Source: Trichobilharzia szidati (lineage: Eukaryota > Platyhelminthes > Trematoda > Strigeidida > Schistosomatidae). Taken from it: DNA of 64,000 nt. The notes below the pieces were generated by a model that did no database searches, was not told where the DNA came from, and was given only the letters and a program-made list of their open reading frames with translations. Position 1 is the stretch's first letter. The number at the start of each line of letters is the position of its first letter. Made by a program: the position numbers and the translations under genes. Positions 10,227 to 20,739 of the stretch are shown here, piece by piece. The stretch spans positions 159,858,199 to 159,922,198 of the forward strand of contig OX235279.1 of the NCBI GenBank assembly GCA_944472155.2, given 5' to 3'.

Positions 10227-10803
10227 CTGAAACCAATAAAACCAATGGAAAAAATTAACAGTGGTTAGACGAAATCTGTAATATTGAACATATCAGATTA
10301 CGGAAAAACTATATTAGTTTAAAATGTAGGGAATAAAATACACCTTAGATGATTGAACAGTTTCCAATGGATCACACATGCGTGGTTAACTTATGATTTC
10401 TCTTGTATTATACAAACAAAGATGATTTGATTTGTTTGTACACTTCATGGAATGAAGCAGTCGTATGAAAGTGACGCAAATTGTCGTATAAAACGATATA
10501 CTTCTGATTGGCTAAGATGAGTAGTTATATGCCGCTCAAACCAACTAGTATTGCTTTCGAGAGAGATCTGGTATACAACTACTCATTTCACTCAATCAGT
10601 AGTATACAGTTTTAAGCAAGGAAAACGGCTCTCGTTATTTCCATTTGTGGTATCAAGCAGACTACACATTATGATTCGACTTTCAAAGAGAACTGTGGTG
10701 CAAAATTTCACCCGTCGATCTGTGTACATTTCAAGTTGTTAACTAATTTGCAAATTGGGAATTTTCTGTATCGCATTCCTGTAGTTTAAATTTGTAAGCA
10801 TCA
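10227..10803. other. probable intron upstream of the PDZ exon
   Basis: No exon found. A loose inverted pair near 10493-10610 (CGATATACTTCTGATTGG and CAATCAGTAGTATACAG) resembles sequence near 13345-13415 and may be an old repeat. Confidence 0.4.
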
Positions 10804-11010
10804 CTAGTGATTTTAACCGGTGGATGGTGACTAGCAGTGAAATCCAGGATAAGGCGCATTTCGTCCTATTTGGGACTCGTCAGCCAATGGACGTACCTGC
10901 ATTTCCCAGTGGGTGATGTTGTTCCCACCGAGGCTCGAACCCAGTGCCCAGTGATCGAGCACTTTGGTCCAATCAATCGACGGGAAAATCTAAAATTCAG
11001 TTAAATAAAT
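10804..11010 (-). mobile_element. SINE-alpha (Sm-alpha type) monomer
   Basis: The minus strand carries a tRNA-like head with a GGTTCGAGCC B box (near 10930), the TGCAGGTAC stem I outer strand, then CTGACGA-GTCC-CAAATA-GGAC-GAAA and CTGGATTTCACTGC. The strand next to the core (CCATTGG) does not pair well with CTGGAT, so the ribozyme is probably decayed. The 5' region (AGATTTTCCCGTCGATTG, minus) matches other alpha copies. Confidence 0.75.
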
Positions 11011-11194
11011 CTTTAGTGATGTTCGCTGAAATCACAGTCTTACACAGTAAACAAAACAACCAGGGAATTTTTATTCAGCTGCCTTTGAGAAGTACAACGT
11101 GCATCGTGTTAGTTCAGTGACAGAGTGCTCGAAAGTGGTTATGACTCAATGGAAGCTGACACATTTCACAATTGTCTAGTTTAATAGCTACAAA

Positions 11195-11335
11195 GGATAA
11201 AGGGGCTTACATGAAGCTTGCAACGGAACCCCGTAAAACAAGCACCGCTGTAATTGTAACTTCCAAACTTGAAGTCCAGGGTTCCATTCAGAACGAAAGG
11301 AGTAGAAAAGTTATGACAGCAAACAGCCTTAATCG
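11195..11335 (+). mobile_element. SINE-epsilon fragment
   Basis: Diverged from the epsilon body and tail seen at 22.0 and 46.6 kb: CCCCGTAAAA, CACCGCTGTAA, AACTTGAAGTCCAGGGTTCC. No head survives. Confidence 0.5.
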
Positions 11336-11814
11336 ATGTTAATGTGTCTGTCTATCAATTAGTCACATAGACCCATTTATTTTCAAACAAAAGTAGGCAC
11401 ACTGTAATGTTGAATTGGGCATTAAGAAGACAAATACTGCGAACACTTCAAGTTCAGAAGTCTTATAGTACCTCTAGGGTGTATTCACTTGAAAAAGTTG
11501 AAACACTAGGTCGCTTTGATGTTCACGATATTTGTCTTCTTAATGCCTCATTTAAATTAATCATAAACACTGTGCACTCACTTAACCATGCAGAGACAAG
11601 CCTTTGGGCTTTTAATCTCGCGTTTACAAACACATCTGTCTGTCTATCTGTTTTCAACATAGAACTTTGCAGCAATGTGCAGCAGTTCGAGTAGCCACAC
11701 TTCACCCAGCACACAAAGTTAGAGAGGAAAGTAAAAAGAAATGCAAAATAGAGACAATAAATAGAGACATGAGGTAAAAAGAATAGTAATATTGAAGAAC
11801 AATATAGTTTTATT
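11336..11814. other. unassigned; contains an 18-bp perfect inverted repeat
   Basis: 11419-11436 and 11529-11546 are exact reverse complements (TATTTGTCTTCTTAATGC). No gene is recognised; the overlapping short frames have no splice or domain support. Confidence 0.45.
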
Positions 11815-12242
11815 GGGTATTATAAGTCACAAGGAGTGGGTGTATCTGTGCTATGCATTGAGAACTATTTTGAGCCATATCACTAATTGTCTCCAGCCAT
11901 TGGTTTTTACCGTCCCGACGACCCCAACCAGAAAGTCTACACCTCCCTATGTGGCTTAAACTAACTGTTGTGAATTTCATTGACTGGTGACGTGTTTTGT
12001 TTTGACCGCCGCTAGCTGTTTTCCAGCCTCACCCTATGTCAGCTAACATTGCCCGTCGATCGAGGAAGGCGATGATTAGGCTTACGTAGCACATGTCCTA
12101 ACCATCTCAGTCGATGTAGCTTCACAGCCTCGTCGATTGATTTCCCCGCCTTAACTTGCACTCGACGCCTAACCTTAATATTGCTCACTCCATTATACCA
12201 CTTCACATGGGAGATAGAACGCAGGCACCTATGGTCAAACAT
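11815..12242 (-). pseudogene. non-LTR retrotransposon C-terminus (minus)
   Basis: The minus strand reads FDHRCLRSISHVKWYNG, then VRRRV and LHRLRWLGHVLRKPNHRLPR, the conserved C-terminal module of RTE-type LINE proteins, followed downstream by the decayed end of the ORF to about 11815. The RT itself is missing. A related plus-strand copy lies at 57235-57740. Confidence 0.75.
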
Positions 12243-12556
12243 ATTATCGACAGTATTTTCTCATCAAGATAAGCGTAAGAAAGAAGTCCAGTAATGAATA
12301 TTTTCAAGTGTTGGTTTGTAGGGATTTGATTGGTGACAGGATTTCATCATGAGCTGACATCAGTTAGAGAACCATTGGAAAACCTGGGAGTACTGGACAG
12401 CTGTTTCGTCCTAGTTTTGGACTCTTCATCAGAAGTCGTGACCAGTAGGGTGCAGCAGGTCGGGCGTGAGGACAAATACTCGCCGAAGACATTGGCTAGG
12501 GGTTGCGCTATGTCGTGAATTGGCAGAAGTTAGAATTCATGGACCATCGGATCGGG

Positions 12557-12628
12557 CCCCAGTGGCTTAATGGTATACGAGCTCACCTTGTAACCAGAAG
12601 GTCCTGGGTTCGAATCCCGGTGGGTGCA
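12557..12628 (+). promoter_or_regulatory. tRNA-like Pol III promoter of SINE-beta
   Basis: A box TGGCTTAATGG and a consensus B box GGTTCGAATCC lie about 45 bases apart, as in a tRNA gene. The anticodon-arm region pairs ACCTT/AAGGT. It probably derives from a tRNA; the isoacceptor is not assigned. Confidence 0.75.
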
Positions 12629-12680
12629 TACTTCTGAAGAGTCCCAAACTAGGACGAAACAGCTGTCAAGTACTCCCAGG
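12621..12680 (+). ncRNA. hammerhead ribozyme, SINE-beta (intact core)
   Basis: Inner stem I TACTT (12629-12633) pairs with AAGTA (12668-12672), and outer TGGG pairs with CCCA. The core is CTGAAGA (12634-12640). Stem II is GTCC (12641-12644) with GGAC (12652-12655). GAAA is at 12656-12659. Stem III is ACAG/CTGT with no loop, and cleavage is predicted after GTC at 12667. Every core base matches CUGANGA...GAAA...NUH. It is the best SINE-beta candidate for activity in this window. Confidence 0.85.
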
Positions 12681-12837
12681 TTTTCCAATGGTTCTCTAAC
12701 TGATGTCAGCTCATGATGAAATCCAGTAATGAATATGTTTGAATGGCCAAATAATCAACAGGCTGAAACCTACACACTTCGAGGTGAAACCTCACCAAAG
12801 TTTTCTTCATGAATCGAATTATTCCAAGCATAATTTT

Positions 12838-13099
12838 TTTAAATTTAACTGGTGGATGGTGACCAGCAGTGGAATCCAGGTTAACGCGCGTTTCGTCTTA
12901 TTTGTGACTCATCATCTGGATGTACCTGCATTTCCCAGTGCATCCTGGATTCCACTGCTAGTCACTATCCACCACTTAAATTCTAATTACATTCCCAGAC
13001 ATCGTCGAAGCATCTGCACAAGAAGCCGACATGTCAACCTGAGACTGGGGACTTTGGTCGGTTCAGTCAATCGACGGGGAAATGTAAAATTCAGTTATA
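12838..13099 (-). mobile_element. SINE-alpha with partial inverted duplication
   Basis: Flanked by 9-bp direct repeats CATAATTTT (12829-12837 and 13100-13108). A minus-orientation hammerhead (12850-12940) meets an inverted plus-strand fragment (GGATTCCACTGCTAGTCAC, about 12945-12975), then the rest of the unit to the AAAATTCAGTTA end. The core is changed (ATGATGA, and AAC at the cleavage triplet), so it is probably inactive. Confidence 0.7.
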
Positions 13100-13119
13100 C
13101 ATAATTTTGATTTAATTTT

Positions 13120-13315
13120 TGATTATAGCTTGATTCTACATAGTACTTTTGGTACAAGTATGGAATTTTCAGCATGTGATATTGGTAGCCGGAATTTTGC
13201 AGGCCGACCATTGATATCAGGCGTGCGTCGGCCACGGACTGAACCCCAGACCATGTGCATAGTCGGTGAGTGTCCTAACCTCTGTTCCACCAACTTCGCT
13301 CGATACCGTAAATAA
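13120..13315 (-). mobile_element. SINE-delta (tRNA-derived, CR1-like tail)
   Basis: The minus strand carries a tRNA-like head with the GACTATGCACATGGTC anticodon-arm-like hairpin and a diverged B box, then TTGCCGGC-type body sequence and a tail reading TGGAATTTTCAGCATG on the plus strand, the same tail as other delta copies. Confidence 0.7.
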
Positions 13316-13952
13316 TAATCGAGAAAGCAAGGATATTCACATAAAACTGTATACTATTGATTGGTTGAGTTGCGTGGTATTAAACTGCTGATCTCAACCC
13401 ATCAGTAGCATATGGTGCCATACCTTTATTTTTATAAGTGACTATGTCCAGATACCCATTCACTGTGTCAGTTATTGTATTAACCCTGTCAATTAAAAAA
13501 ATACAAACTCTATCAAAATAAGATCACCGCCTTGTGTCCAATTGACGCGTACCTAATTTTCTATAAAAACACTTTTTGTCACTGCACTCGTACAGTCTTT
13601 CAGTAATAATAACTGTTTTCTTAAATTATGTTTATATAGTCCGCTGTAACTGTTTTCCAACCAATAATTTCTAATCAACATTGGCCTAGATTGAATGAAT
13701 TCTGTACAGCTGTGCACTAATATTGTCTTCCTGTTGTACGTATACTGTGTGAGTGTGTCTCCTCTGCTTTCATTCCACCTCTCACACAAGCAGTATGTAT
13801 GTACTGGTCGGGTTTAGAACATACACTGGAGTCATGAATACATTTATAAATGTATGTAAAAGACAACTGTGCTACACATATGCTTACACAATTCGCATTA
13901 GATAAAAACACGAAGGTCAGTTGAGACAGAATAGTCTGCCCATCTTTCAATG

Positions 13953-13992
<40 letters not shown>

Positions 13993-14524
13993 TTCGTTTT
14001 TCGGCATGAGAATGTGTCTACAATATAATCTTTGCCTTCATAAACATTTCTAAGAAATATTTGTTTTCGAAATTTAAAATCAATATTTTTACTGGCGTAC
14101 ATTTGCTTGAATGAGCTACATTCCAGTTGAAAAGTGATAATAATTTTTGCTAATGACAGTTTTTAAGGTGTGTTAGGCTTCAGCAGCTGTGTATGGTGAA
14201 GGCGCTAGCGGTGTGTCAGTGATTACACCTCATACTCTGTATCCTGAATTGGTTTGTTCTGTTGTTGTTGTTATTCTGCCCTGGTCTTATCTGCTTGTTC
14301 GCTTCTATTTTTAGTAATAATTAGTTTAGTAGTTAAGACATTTTCAGTTTATGAAAGAAGACATCTGTAAATCAATTTGGAAAGTTGATGGTCTTCGTTG
14401 TCATTCTATCAGAACAGCTTATTCGTCAGATACGTTTGGCTTTTCCGATTCAGTGCTTTCTTGTTATACTAGCTCCTAAATGAAGTTTTTATTGAGAAGG
14501 CAGGCAAATAGATTGAGAGAAAGT
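13316..14524. other. unassigned sequence with a TA microsatellite
   Basis: (TA)n at 13954-13988. A degenerate repeat near 13345-13415 resembles 10.5 kb. The short frames at 13553-14007 have no domain support and one translates the microsatellite. Confidence 0.4.
13954..13988. repeat. (TA)n microsatellite
   Basis: About 17 uninterrupted TA units. Confidence 0.95.
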
Positions 14525-15180
14525 CTAACAGTACAACGTCACAATTGATATAAGAATAGAACTTGTGCACTGTTTTTCCCTTCACGTTCTCTAGTGGAAC
14601 ATAGGGCAGCTCAGTTTTTAGATGGTGCTAGCCTCCTCTCGCCAGCTTTTAGTTCTGGCTTAGTGAGTGCGTCGGTCGGGGATCGAACCCCGGACCATGT
14701 GCATGGTCGGCGAGCGTCCTAACCGTTATGCCACTGACGCTTGTGCACTGTGGTAGAGTATAATTATCGGAACATAAGAATTTAGCTAATGTAAGAATGG
14801 TTGACCTCGAGAAGATAAGTAATTTAGAAAAAAGCTCAGCAATTGCACAGCATGCATCGACACACAACCACACAATAGGGTGGGATGGAGTAAAAATTCT
14901 AAAACGTAATATAGGTAGGTGGAGAGAGATATTGATTACTGAATCCTGGTTCATTAAGTCTACTACACCCAACACGTGCAATAGGAATGACTCATCACTC
15001 ATATCGGAAATATGGAAAATACTACTACTACTACTACCGATCAAGTCAAGAGATGAAAAACGAAGTTAGAAAGTTGTGTGATTACCTTGATATGATTATG
15101 AGCGGCAATAAATTGTGCTCGAAACGTCATCAGTAAATATTACTATGGATTACGGACATGATATCGACGCGGTCAAGTAA
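14525..15180 (+). mobile_element. PLE-3 3' end with a nested SINE
   Basis: The terminal-repeat start GATATAAGAATAGAACTTG is split by a SINE (14574-14739), then resumes. From 14797 the GIY-YIG C-terminal region reads MVDLEKISNLEKSS, HNHTIGWDGVKILK and WFIKSTTPNTCNRNDSS, then the 3' repeat with TGATATGATTATGAG and CTCGAAACGTC near 15095-15130. Frame 14797-15069 is a surviving fragment, not a gene. Confidence 0.8.
14574..14739 (-). mobile_element. chimeric SINE: delta head, epsilon tail
   Basis: Exact 12-bp direct repeats CTTGTGCACTGT flank it (14562-14573 and 14740-14751). On the minus strand a delta-type tRNA head (perfect GGTTCGATCC B box near 14680) leads into the epsilon body and an RTE-like tail (GCCCTATGTTCCACTAGAG). 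It is a recombinant of two SINE families that inserted into a PLE-3 copy. Confidence 0.8.
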
Positions 15181-15189
15181 TTCACTATT

Positions 15190-15320
15190 GTCAGCAGACA
15201 AAGAAACAGGAAAATGCTTGCAATTGCAGAGGCTTGTGCAATTCGAGTTTATAAACCATGTCTCTGTGTACAAAAGGAAATGGTCGTGACTCTGAATCTA
15301 CCATGGTAATAGGTTTACTT
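15190..15320 (+). mobile_element. PLE-2 C-terminal fragment
   Basis: Reads AEACAIRVYKPCLCVQKE then TLNLPW and stop, parallel to AEAIAIRLKQPALCVQKK...LLLPW at the PLE-1 C-terminus. Only the end of the ORF and some 3' UTR remain. Confidence 0.65.
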
Positions 15321-15899
15321 ATTATTCTACCTATTATTATATTACCATTATTATTGTTCTTGATTCATTTAAAACTATCCTTTATCAGTAGCATTATCTT
15401 AACTCACTTCAACACTATTGTTATTGTTATTATAACTATTACTATTGATATTACTCTGTTTGCAATTCTTGTTATATTCTCTAATGACTAATTGTTTATC
15501 TAAGTGATGTAATTGAAGCGTAATGCAATTTATCTTAATTTTGATCTCTCATACTCTCTCCTCCCTTATCTTTTTGAACATGACCTGGAAAACATTCGCA
15601 CCTGTCTTTCTGCATGACTAATTCAATGTAGTTTGTTTACTTATCAGTCTTATATCTCCCAATGTAATTTCAAAAGTATATATATCCGTGTGTGTAGAGT
15701 ATTCAGCTAACGAGTTCCACTGAAATTTGATGAATGCATCATTAAATCCTGCTTTATTAACCTTTATTGCTTGTTTTAAATATTACTGTATAACACTGTG
15801 AGACTTTATCAAAATTACACTTCATGACAAGTCTGAATTTAGAAACATAAGAAGGACTACGCATCTTAGTCAAAAGACAAGTGTTTAGATGAATTATCT
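15321..15899. other. AT-rich sequence, TTA-rich microsatellite stretch
   Basis: 15310-15480 is rich in ATT units; its frame gives only I/L/T low-complexity protein. A small PLE-3 terminal-repeat scrap lies near 15775-15830. Confidence 0.45.
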
Positions 15900-16255
15900 G
15901 TTATTCCTTTGGGTTCGGATTGCAATGCATAGGCCTTCAGCAGTGCACACACCCGTTTTACCCTGTTCACTGCAGGCATTTATAGCTGGATAGACAAAAG
16001 CTCACAAACTGTCATTTCCTCCTCACGGTATCTCCTTCATGTCACTCTCGAATGCTCAACCAGTCGTCGCCTATTCAGGTTGAATCGCAACAGCCTGGTG
16101 TGTAATGTCACTCCACGGTCTTCTCAGCATGCATCCAATCCACCCGCATTTCCTTGCACAAATCTGTTGGGCAATAGATTCGTGGTTGGTTTCTTTGCCG
16201 CACTTCCTTCCTGACTGGTCGGCCATCTCATCTTCCTTAATGAACCAGCTAAGAG
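15900..16255 (-). mobile_element. RTE-like LINE 3' end (minus)
   Basis: Similar to the RTE 3' ends at 38.0 and 40.0 kb, including the body region that encodes the W-rich C-terminal tail and a 3' end beside TTCCTTTGGGTTCGG. Stops throughout. Confidence 0.65.
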
Positions 16256-17110
16256 GTGAGTTGATAAAAGTATGCTATAGCCTTATTAATACATGTGTAA
16301 AACTTGGGCACTGTGGTAGTAAGTAATTCCATATTAGTTTGTTTATTAGATATATCACACAGCGAAACAGTATTATTTACTGGATGACAACGTTTCGAAC
16401 ACAAGTTATTATTGTTCATAATCATATCAATTATAATTACCCGACTTCGAAACTTGAGTTTTATAGCCTTCTTTGTTCTCGCCTATATGTCGTCGTCGGG
16501 GTAGTAGAATTTTCCATATATCGGGGACAGGTGATGAATCATTCCTATTACATGTATTTGCAGTTGATTCGATAAACAAAGCTTCTGTTATCAATCTCTC
16601 CCTATACCCTGTGACATTAGATTTTAAAACTGTCATCCTATCCCATCCTATTGTATGGTTGTGTGTAACTGCATGTAGTGCTACAGCCAGATGAACTATA
16701 CTCTAGATTTCTTATTTTATTCGGGTCAACCAATCTAGATTTTGCTAAGTTTTTATGTTCAGCTAGTCTGACTTCCCCTGTTCTACTAGTTTGACCTATG
16801 TATTTGACCTGACAATCATTCAGGCAGGGTATTAGAAAAACTAAATTGTTTTGTTTTAGAGGATCCACAGGATCCTTTAGCCGACAAAGCTTGTTTCTAA
16901 TTGAGTTTGTGGGTTCGAATGCCGTTTTTATTCCTGCCTTGTTGAGAATTCTGCGTAAGGCTTCTGAGGTTCCTTCCTTGTATGGAATTACTACTGATGA
17001 TTTAGATTCCCTATTGTTGGTGTCGTCATTAATATTATTATTACTATTATTATTATTATCACTACTATCATTATCATTATTATTGTTATTATCACTAAAG
17101 CAACTAGTTC
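16256..17110 (-). mobile_element. PLE-3b copy, GIY-YIG region and inverted ends
   Basis: A sister of PLE-3. On the minus strand: NKAGIKTAFEPTNSIRNKL, then PVDPLKQNNLVF, IPCLNDCQVKYIGQTSRTGE and RLAEHKNLAK (frame 16638-16868), the GIY-YIG domain with YIGQTSR and EHK. The terminal repeat follows to about 16280. The RT is missing. Confidence 0.82.
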
Positions 17111-18394
17111 ACTACATGAAGTTTTCCTGTTGAATTCTGCATTTCTTTTTGTCACATTCTAGTTTAGTTTAACTGTCATTTAAAATAGCAGAAAAACTGG
17201 GGGAAGAATTCCTATAACCTCACAGAAAATTACCGTACAAGGCAGTAACGCCCACACATAAAGGACACTAAGCAAATCACAACATATTTACGCATATATA
17301 TATGTGAAGGCACAGAAGAATTTGTGTTAAGGTCACTGGCACGGAATAGAGTGCCAAAACGCAAATATAACTTGGCGAATCAGTAGTTCTAATTGAAAAT
17401 AAGGCTAATTCGTATGGAAGGAAGTATATATTATTACTATTATTAGTAGTATTAGTATTAGTAGAAGAAGAAATAGGTTACAAAATGACCTCTAAACGTC
17501 TATTTTGTCGTCAGTTGACACGAGTATTTCAAGGGAGGCATTAACCAGTGTTGTTTTAAATGTAACAGCGAATAGTATGGGTATTTGTTCTACATTGAAT
17601 CTGCTTTCAGAATTTCCTGCTTTTTTTCAAATAGTAACATTCAAACTGAATGTCAATGAATGGAAGAATAAATTGAAATCGAAAATGCCTAACTCAACAC
17701 ACCTTTGTTTATATGGCTAAATAGTTTGCGCGGTGATTTTGAGTATTTGTAAATAAACGTATATGTAGAACGGTTAAACTTACTATTTATAATACAGATT
17801 ATACATTATAAGTTAATTGGAAAAGTTGTTGAAACAAACAGCTTGTGAATATAGCTGGCTATGAAGTTAAACGCAGAAAACCGGAATCAAGCCCAGTATC
17901 GTATGTCGCAAGTCTAGACTTTCAGTTTGCTATAAGTTTTCAACCAAGCTTGATTTTACAAGACTTCTAGCCTTGTGTAAAAAGCACGTGTTCACTACCA
18001 GCCATCAGTGTTCATTAGTCACTTATTGAGATGCGTTATTCATCAGTTACTTAAGAGCAAACTGATTATGCAACAAGCTGCAAATTTCACAAGACCCTAT
18101 GAAATATACAATCAATTTCAGGAATCAAACCACCAAGTAAAAGCCAGAGGGTATATAGTACTGACTGAGTAGTTGGGTATCACTTGCACCGAACAGTAGT
18201 GTTTGCTAAGCAGATAGCAGTGATCCAATCAATCATGCTTTTTTGCTTTTCTTCTTTGTTTCCACGTATGATGCTAAGTAGATCCCATACTGTATGTGTG
18301 TGTGCGTGTTATCTGAGTAATTTCGGCTTGTGAAGGAAATTGTAGTGGAATTTCGCCTACACAAACTGTGTAATTGGAAAGTTGCGTATTTACA
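17111..18394. other. unassigned; no gene recognised
   Basis: Low-complexity ATT repeats near 17035-17095 and 17430-17475. The frame 17505-17720 has no recognisable domain or convincing splice sites. Confidence 0.4.
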
Positions 18395-18916
18395 GGTATT
18401 GGTTTGTAGGGATTTTGTTTGATTGGTTGGAGGATTTCATCATGAGTTGACATCAGTTAGAGAACCATTGGAAAACCTGGTAGTACTGGACAGCTGTTTC
18501 GTCCTAGTTTGGGACTCTCCCCTAGCGACTGGCTTCATTTAAGCAGTTACCTGGGGTTCTAGTGGGAAGCCGTGACCAGTAGGGTACAGCAGGTTGAAGG
18601 TGAGGCAGTAACTCATCAAAGAAGACATTGTGGAGTGGTCGCCTATGTCATGAATTGGCAGAAGTTAGAATTCATGCCTGATTGGCCATTGGATCGGGTA
18701 GTCCCAGTGGTTTAATGGTCTATGAGCTAGCTCACCTTGCAACCAGAAGGTCATGGGTTCGAACTCCAGTGGGTGGGTACTGATGAAGAGTCCCAAGCTA
18801 GGACAAAACAGCTGTCCAGTACTCCCTGGAGGTTTTCCAATGGTTCTCTAACTGATGTCAGCTCATGATGAAATCCTTCAACCGATCAAACGAAATCCCT
18901 ACAAAAAGCCAATAAT
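18395..18916 (+). mobile_element. SINE-beta, palindromic subfamily
   Basis: Terminal inverted arms begin TATTGGTTTGTAGGGATT (left) and end with its complement (right). The left arm stops inside the ribozyme (GGGACTCTCCCC) and abuts the unit start CTAGCGACTGG near 18526-18536. The copy at 25130-25572 has the same inner junction. The tRNA-like head is at about 18695-18775 (B box GGTTCGAACTCC). The right-arm ribozyme (18776-18835) has AAAA in place of GAAA and a changed core, so it is probably dead. Confidence 0.82.
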
Positions 18917-19450
18917 TGACAATTTATTATTGTTCATAATCATATGAGTTATAACCACACAACTTCGAAACTTGAGTTTTATAGTTTTCTTTGTTCTCTC
19001 TATTTGTCGTCGTTGGGGTAGTAGAATTTTCCAGATGTCCAACTGAACAGGTGTTGAATCATTCCTATTTTACACGTATTTGCAATTGATTCGATAAATA
19101 AAGCTTCCATTATAGATCTCCCCATCCACCTTGTTATATTAGATTTTAGAACTGTCGTCGTATCCCACCCTAGTGTACGGATGTGTGTAACTGCATGTAG
19201 TGAATGGTATAGCTAAATTATTATTTAGTAATAATGGTAGTGGTAGCGATAATACTATTGTTGATGACGACATGCATGTCAGACATGCCCAGAATAATGA
19301 TAACACCAACAATAAGGAGTTAAAGTACTCACAAGAAATAATACTGCTTCACTGTTTCATATATCTCTAATAAACAAATTAATATGGAATTACATACTAC
19401 CACAGTGCCCATGTTTTATACATACATTTATTTCAATGAATTAAATAAAC
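18917..19450. mobile_element. PLE-3b remnant with inverted ends
   Basis: 18935-19210 is the PLE-3b 3' region in minus orientation, very close to 16420-16690. 19330-19440 carries the terminal-repeat end in the other orientation (TAATATGGAATTACATACTA, CCACAGTGCCCATG). The middle is a decayed low-complexity spacer. Confidence 0.7.
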
Positions 19451-19619
19451 AATTTCTAGGAGAAACATTTGAAAACAGTTCATAAAACATAATAATGTTA
19501 GGCAAGAGATGAACAAACTGTAGACATTTCTAGCTTTGAATGTGATTGAAAACAGAGACAAAAGCGTATATTTCCACCTAGGTGAGTCAAGAATTATTTC
19601 AATATGGTCACGATAGCTT

Positions 19620-20055
19620 TGTGGGGGTGTATGATACAGCCAATGTGTGCCGACGGAATATTATGCTCACATACCTTGGCTCCTGTGTCTTGCCTTCTGT
19701 TGTTACAATATGACACAAAGTTGTATACAGGTCACGCACGGCAGTCGATTCCGGTGACAGCAGTGGGGGACCTGTGATCTATAGATGTAATGCGACCTTT
19801 TGCCCAGAGGTTCAATAGCAATCAATACCTTCCGGTAATGACAGAACATGCCACATGATGGCTAGACTCAGTCTCGATCCCCGATCAACGAGTGAAAACG
19901 GTGACAGAAGCAGTATGTAACCGTGCGAAATGTATTCTGTCTCTAACATCAAATCGAATATTCAAACAGATATATTATATGCAGTAATGAACTGTGGGAA
20001 TATGTGAGCATAATATTCCGTTGGCAGACATTGTCTGTATTACATCACCACAGCT
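19620..20055. repeat. LTR family L2 fragments, inverted
   Basis: 19625-19710 matches the start and end of the LTR at 8856-9163 with an internal deletion (TGTTGTTACAATATGACAC). 19930-20050 is the 5' half in reverse orientation. Between them is about 200 bp that may be an internal remnant. No gag-pol frame is visible. Confidence 0.55.
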
Positions 20056-20216
20056 TTATATCTGGCGTTGATCAACGCCAATTACAAAATAAGCTGCATG
20101 AACTGTGTGTGTGTGTGATAAGCACCTTACTGGTCAGAGTAGGTCTTCTGTTCGACTCCGAATCCAAGAATATGAACCATCTGTCAAAAGATACAATATG
20201 TATTGTTTCATTTCGA

Positions 20217-20351
20217 TTCAGGTGGACAACTATGGACACCAGTTTGGCTGGGATAATGCAGGAATTTTATAAAGTGTTCTTAGAAGGCAGAGATTATCTG
20301 AAAAATGTGAACAATCCAATGACACATTTACTTGTCAAGTCAATTTATTAG
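20217..20351 (+). CDS. possible 3'-terminal exon, unknown protein
   Basis: After an acceptor-like TTTCATTTCGATTCAG (20206-20221 region), the frame reads MDTSLAGIMQEFYKVFLEGR, then DYLKNVNNPMTHLLVK to a stop at 20351, with AATAAA a few bases beyond. The composition looks protein-like but no domain is recognised. It could be chance. Confidence 0.25.
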   Translation, partial: FRWTTMDTSLAGIMQEFYKVFLEGRDYLKNVNNPMTHLLVKSIY

Positions 20352-20739
20352 AAAAATAAAGGCCGATTAAAATTTTAAAAAAGAGACAAAGGATTTGACA
20401 TGAAGAATAAAATTAAGGTTATTATAATCATAATAATTAAAACTACGCTTGGTTATATAATCGGATAAAAAATTACCAAGGTAGATGGTGGAAATACCAA
20501 AAGTGCTTGGGAAACCCTAGAAGCCTGGTAGCCATTGGAATCACCGATTAACAGACCCATCATTTTGGATCAAATTAATTATTAAGAATAAGCTGTGTTA
20601 AAATATAGCTCAAATTCCAAGTCAATAAAAACGACCAGAAGTGTTGTAAGTGAACAACCAATCACGAAAAAGGTTGTCAGACTATACAGTTATAACATTT
20701 GTGAAAAATTCTAACAAGTTCATAATAATAGTAGTGATT
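20352..20739. other. unassigned AT-rich sequence
   Basis: No feature recognised. Confidence 0.4.

Larger units (their letters stand above)
12302..12721 (+). mobile_element. SINE-beta, palindromic, with target-site duplication
   Basis: A 420-bp element between 15-bp direct repeats TCCAGTAATGAATAT (12287-12301 and 12722-12736). The left arm (12302-12432) is the inverted ribozyme plus 3' tail. The middle is the SINE body. A tRNA-like head at about 12557-12628 has a TGGCTTAATGG A box and GGTTCGAATCC B box. The right arm is hammerhead plus 3' tail. Direct repeats outside both arms indicate that the palindrome inserted as one unit by target-primed reverse transcription. Confidence 0.85.

Noticed and set aside
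13717..14007. 96-residue frame containing an IY repeat
   Set aside because: It is the translation of the (TA)n microsatellite at 13954-13988.
15258..15491. 77-residue frame rich in I, L and T
   Set aside because: It starts in a PLE-2 remnant and then translates ATT-rich low-complexity DNA.
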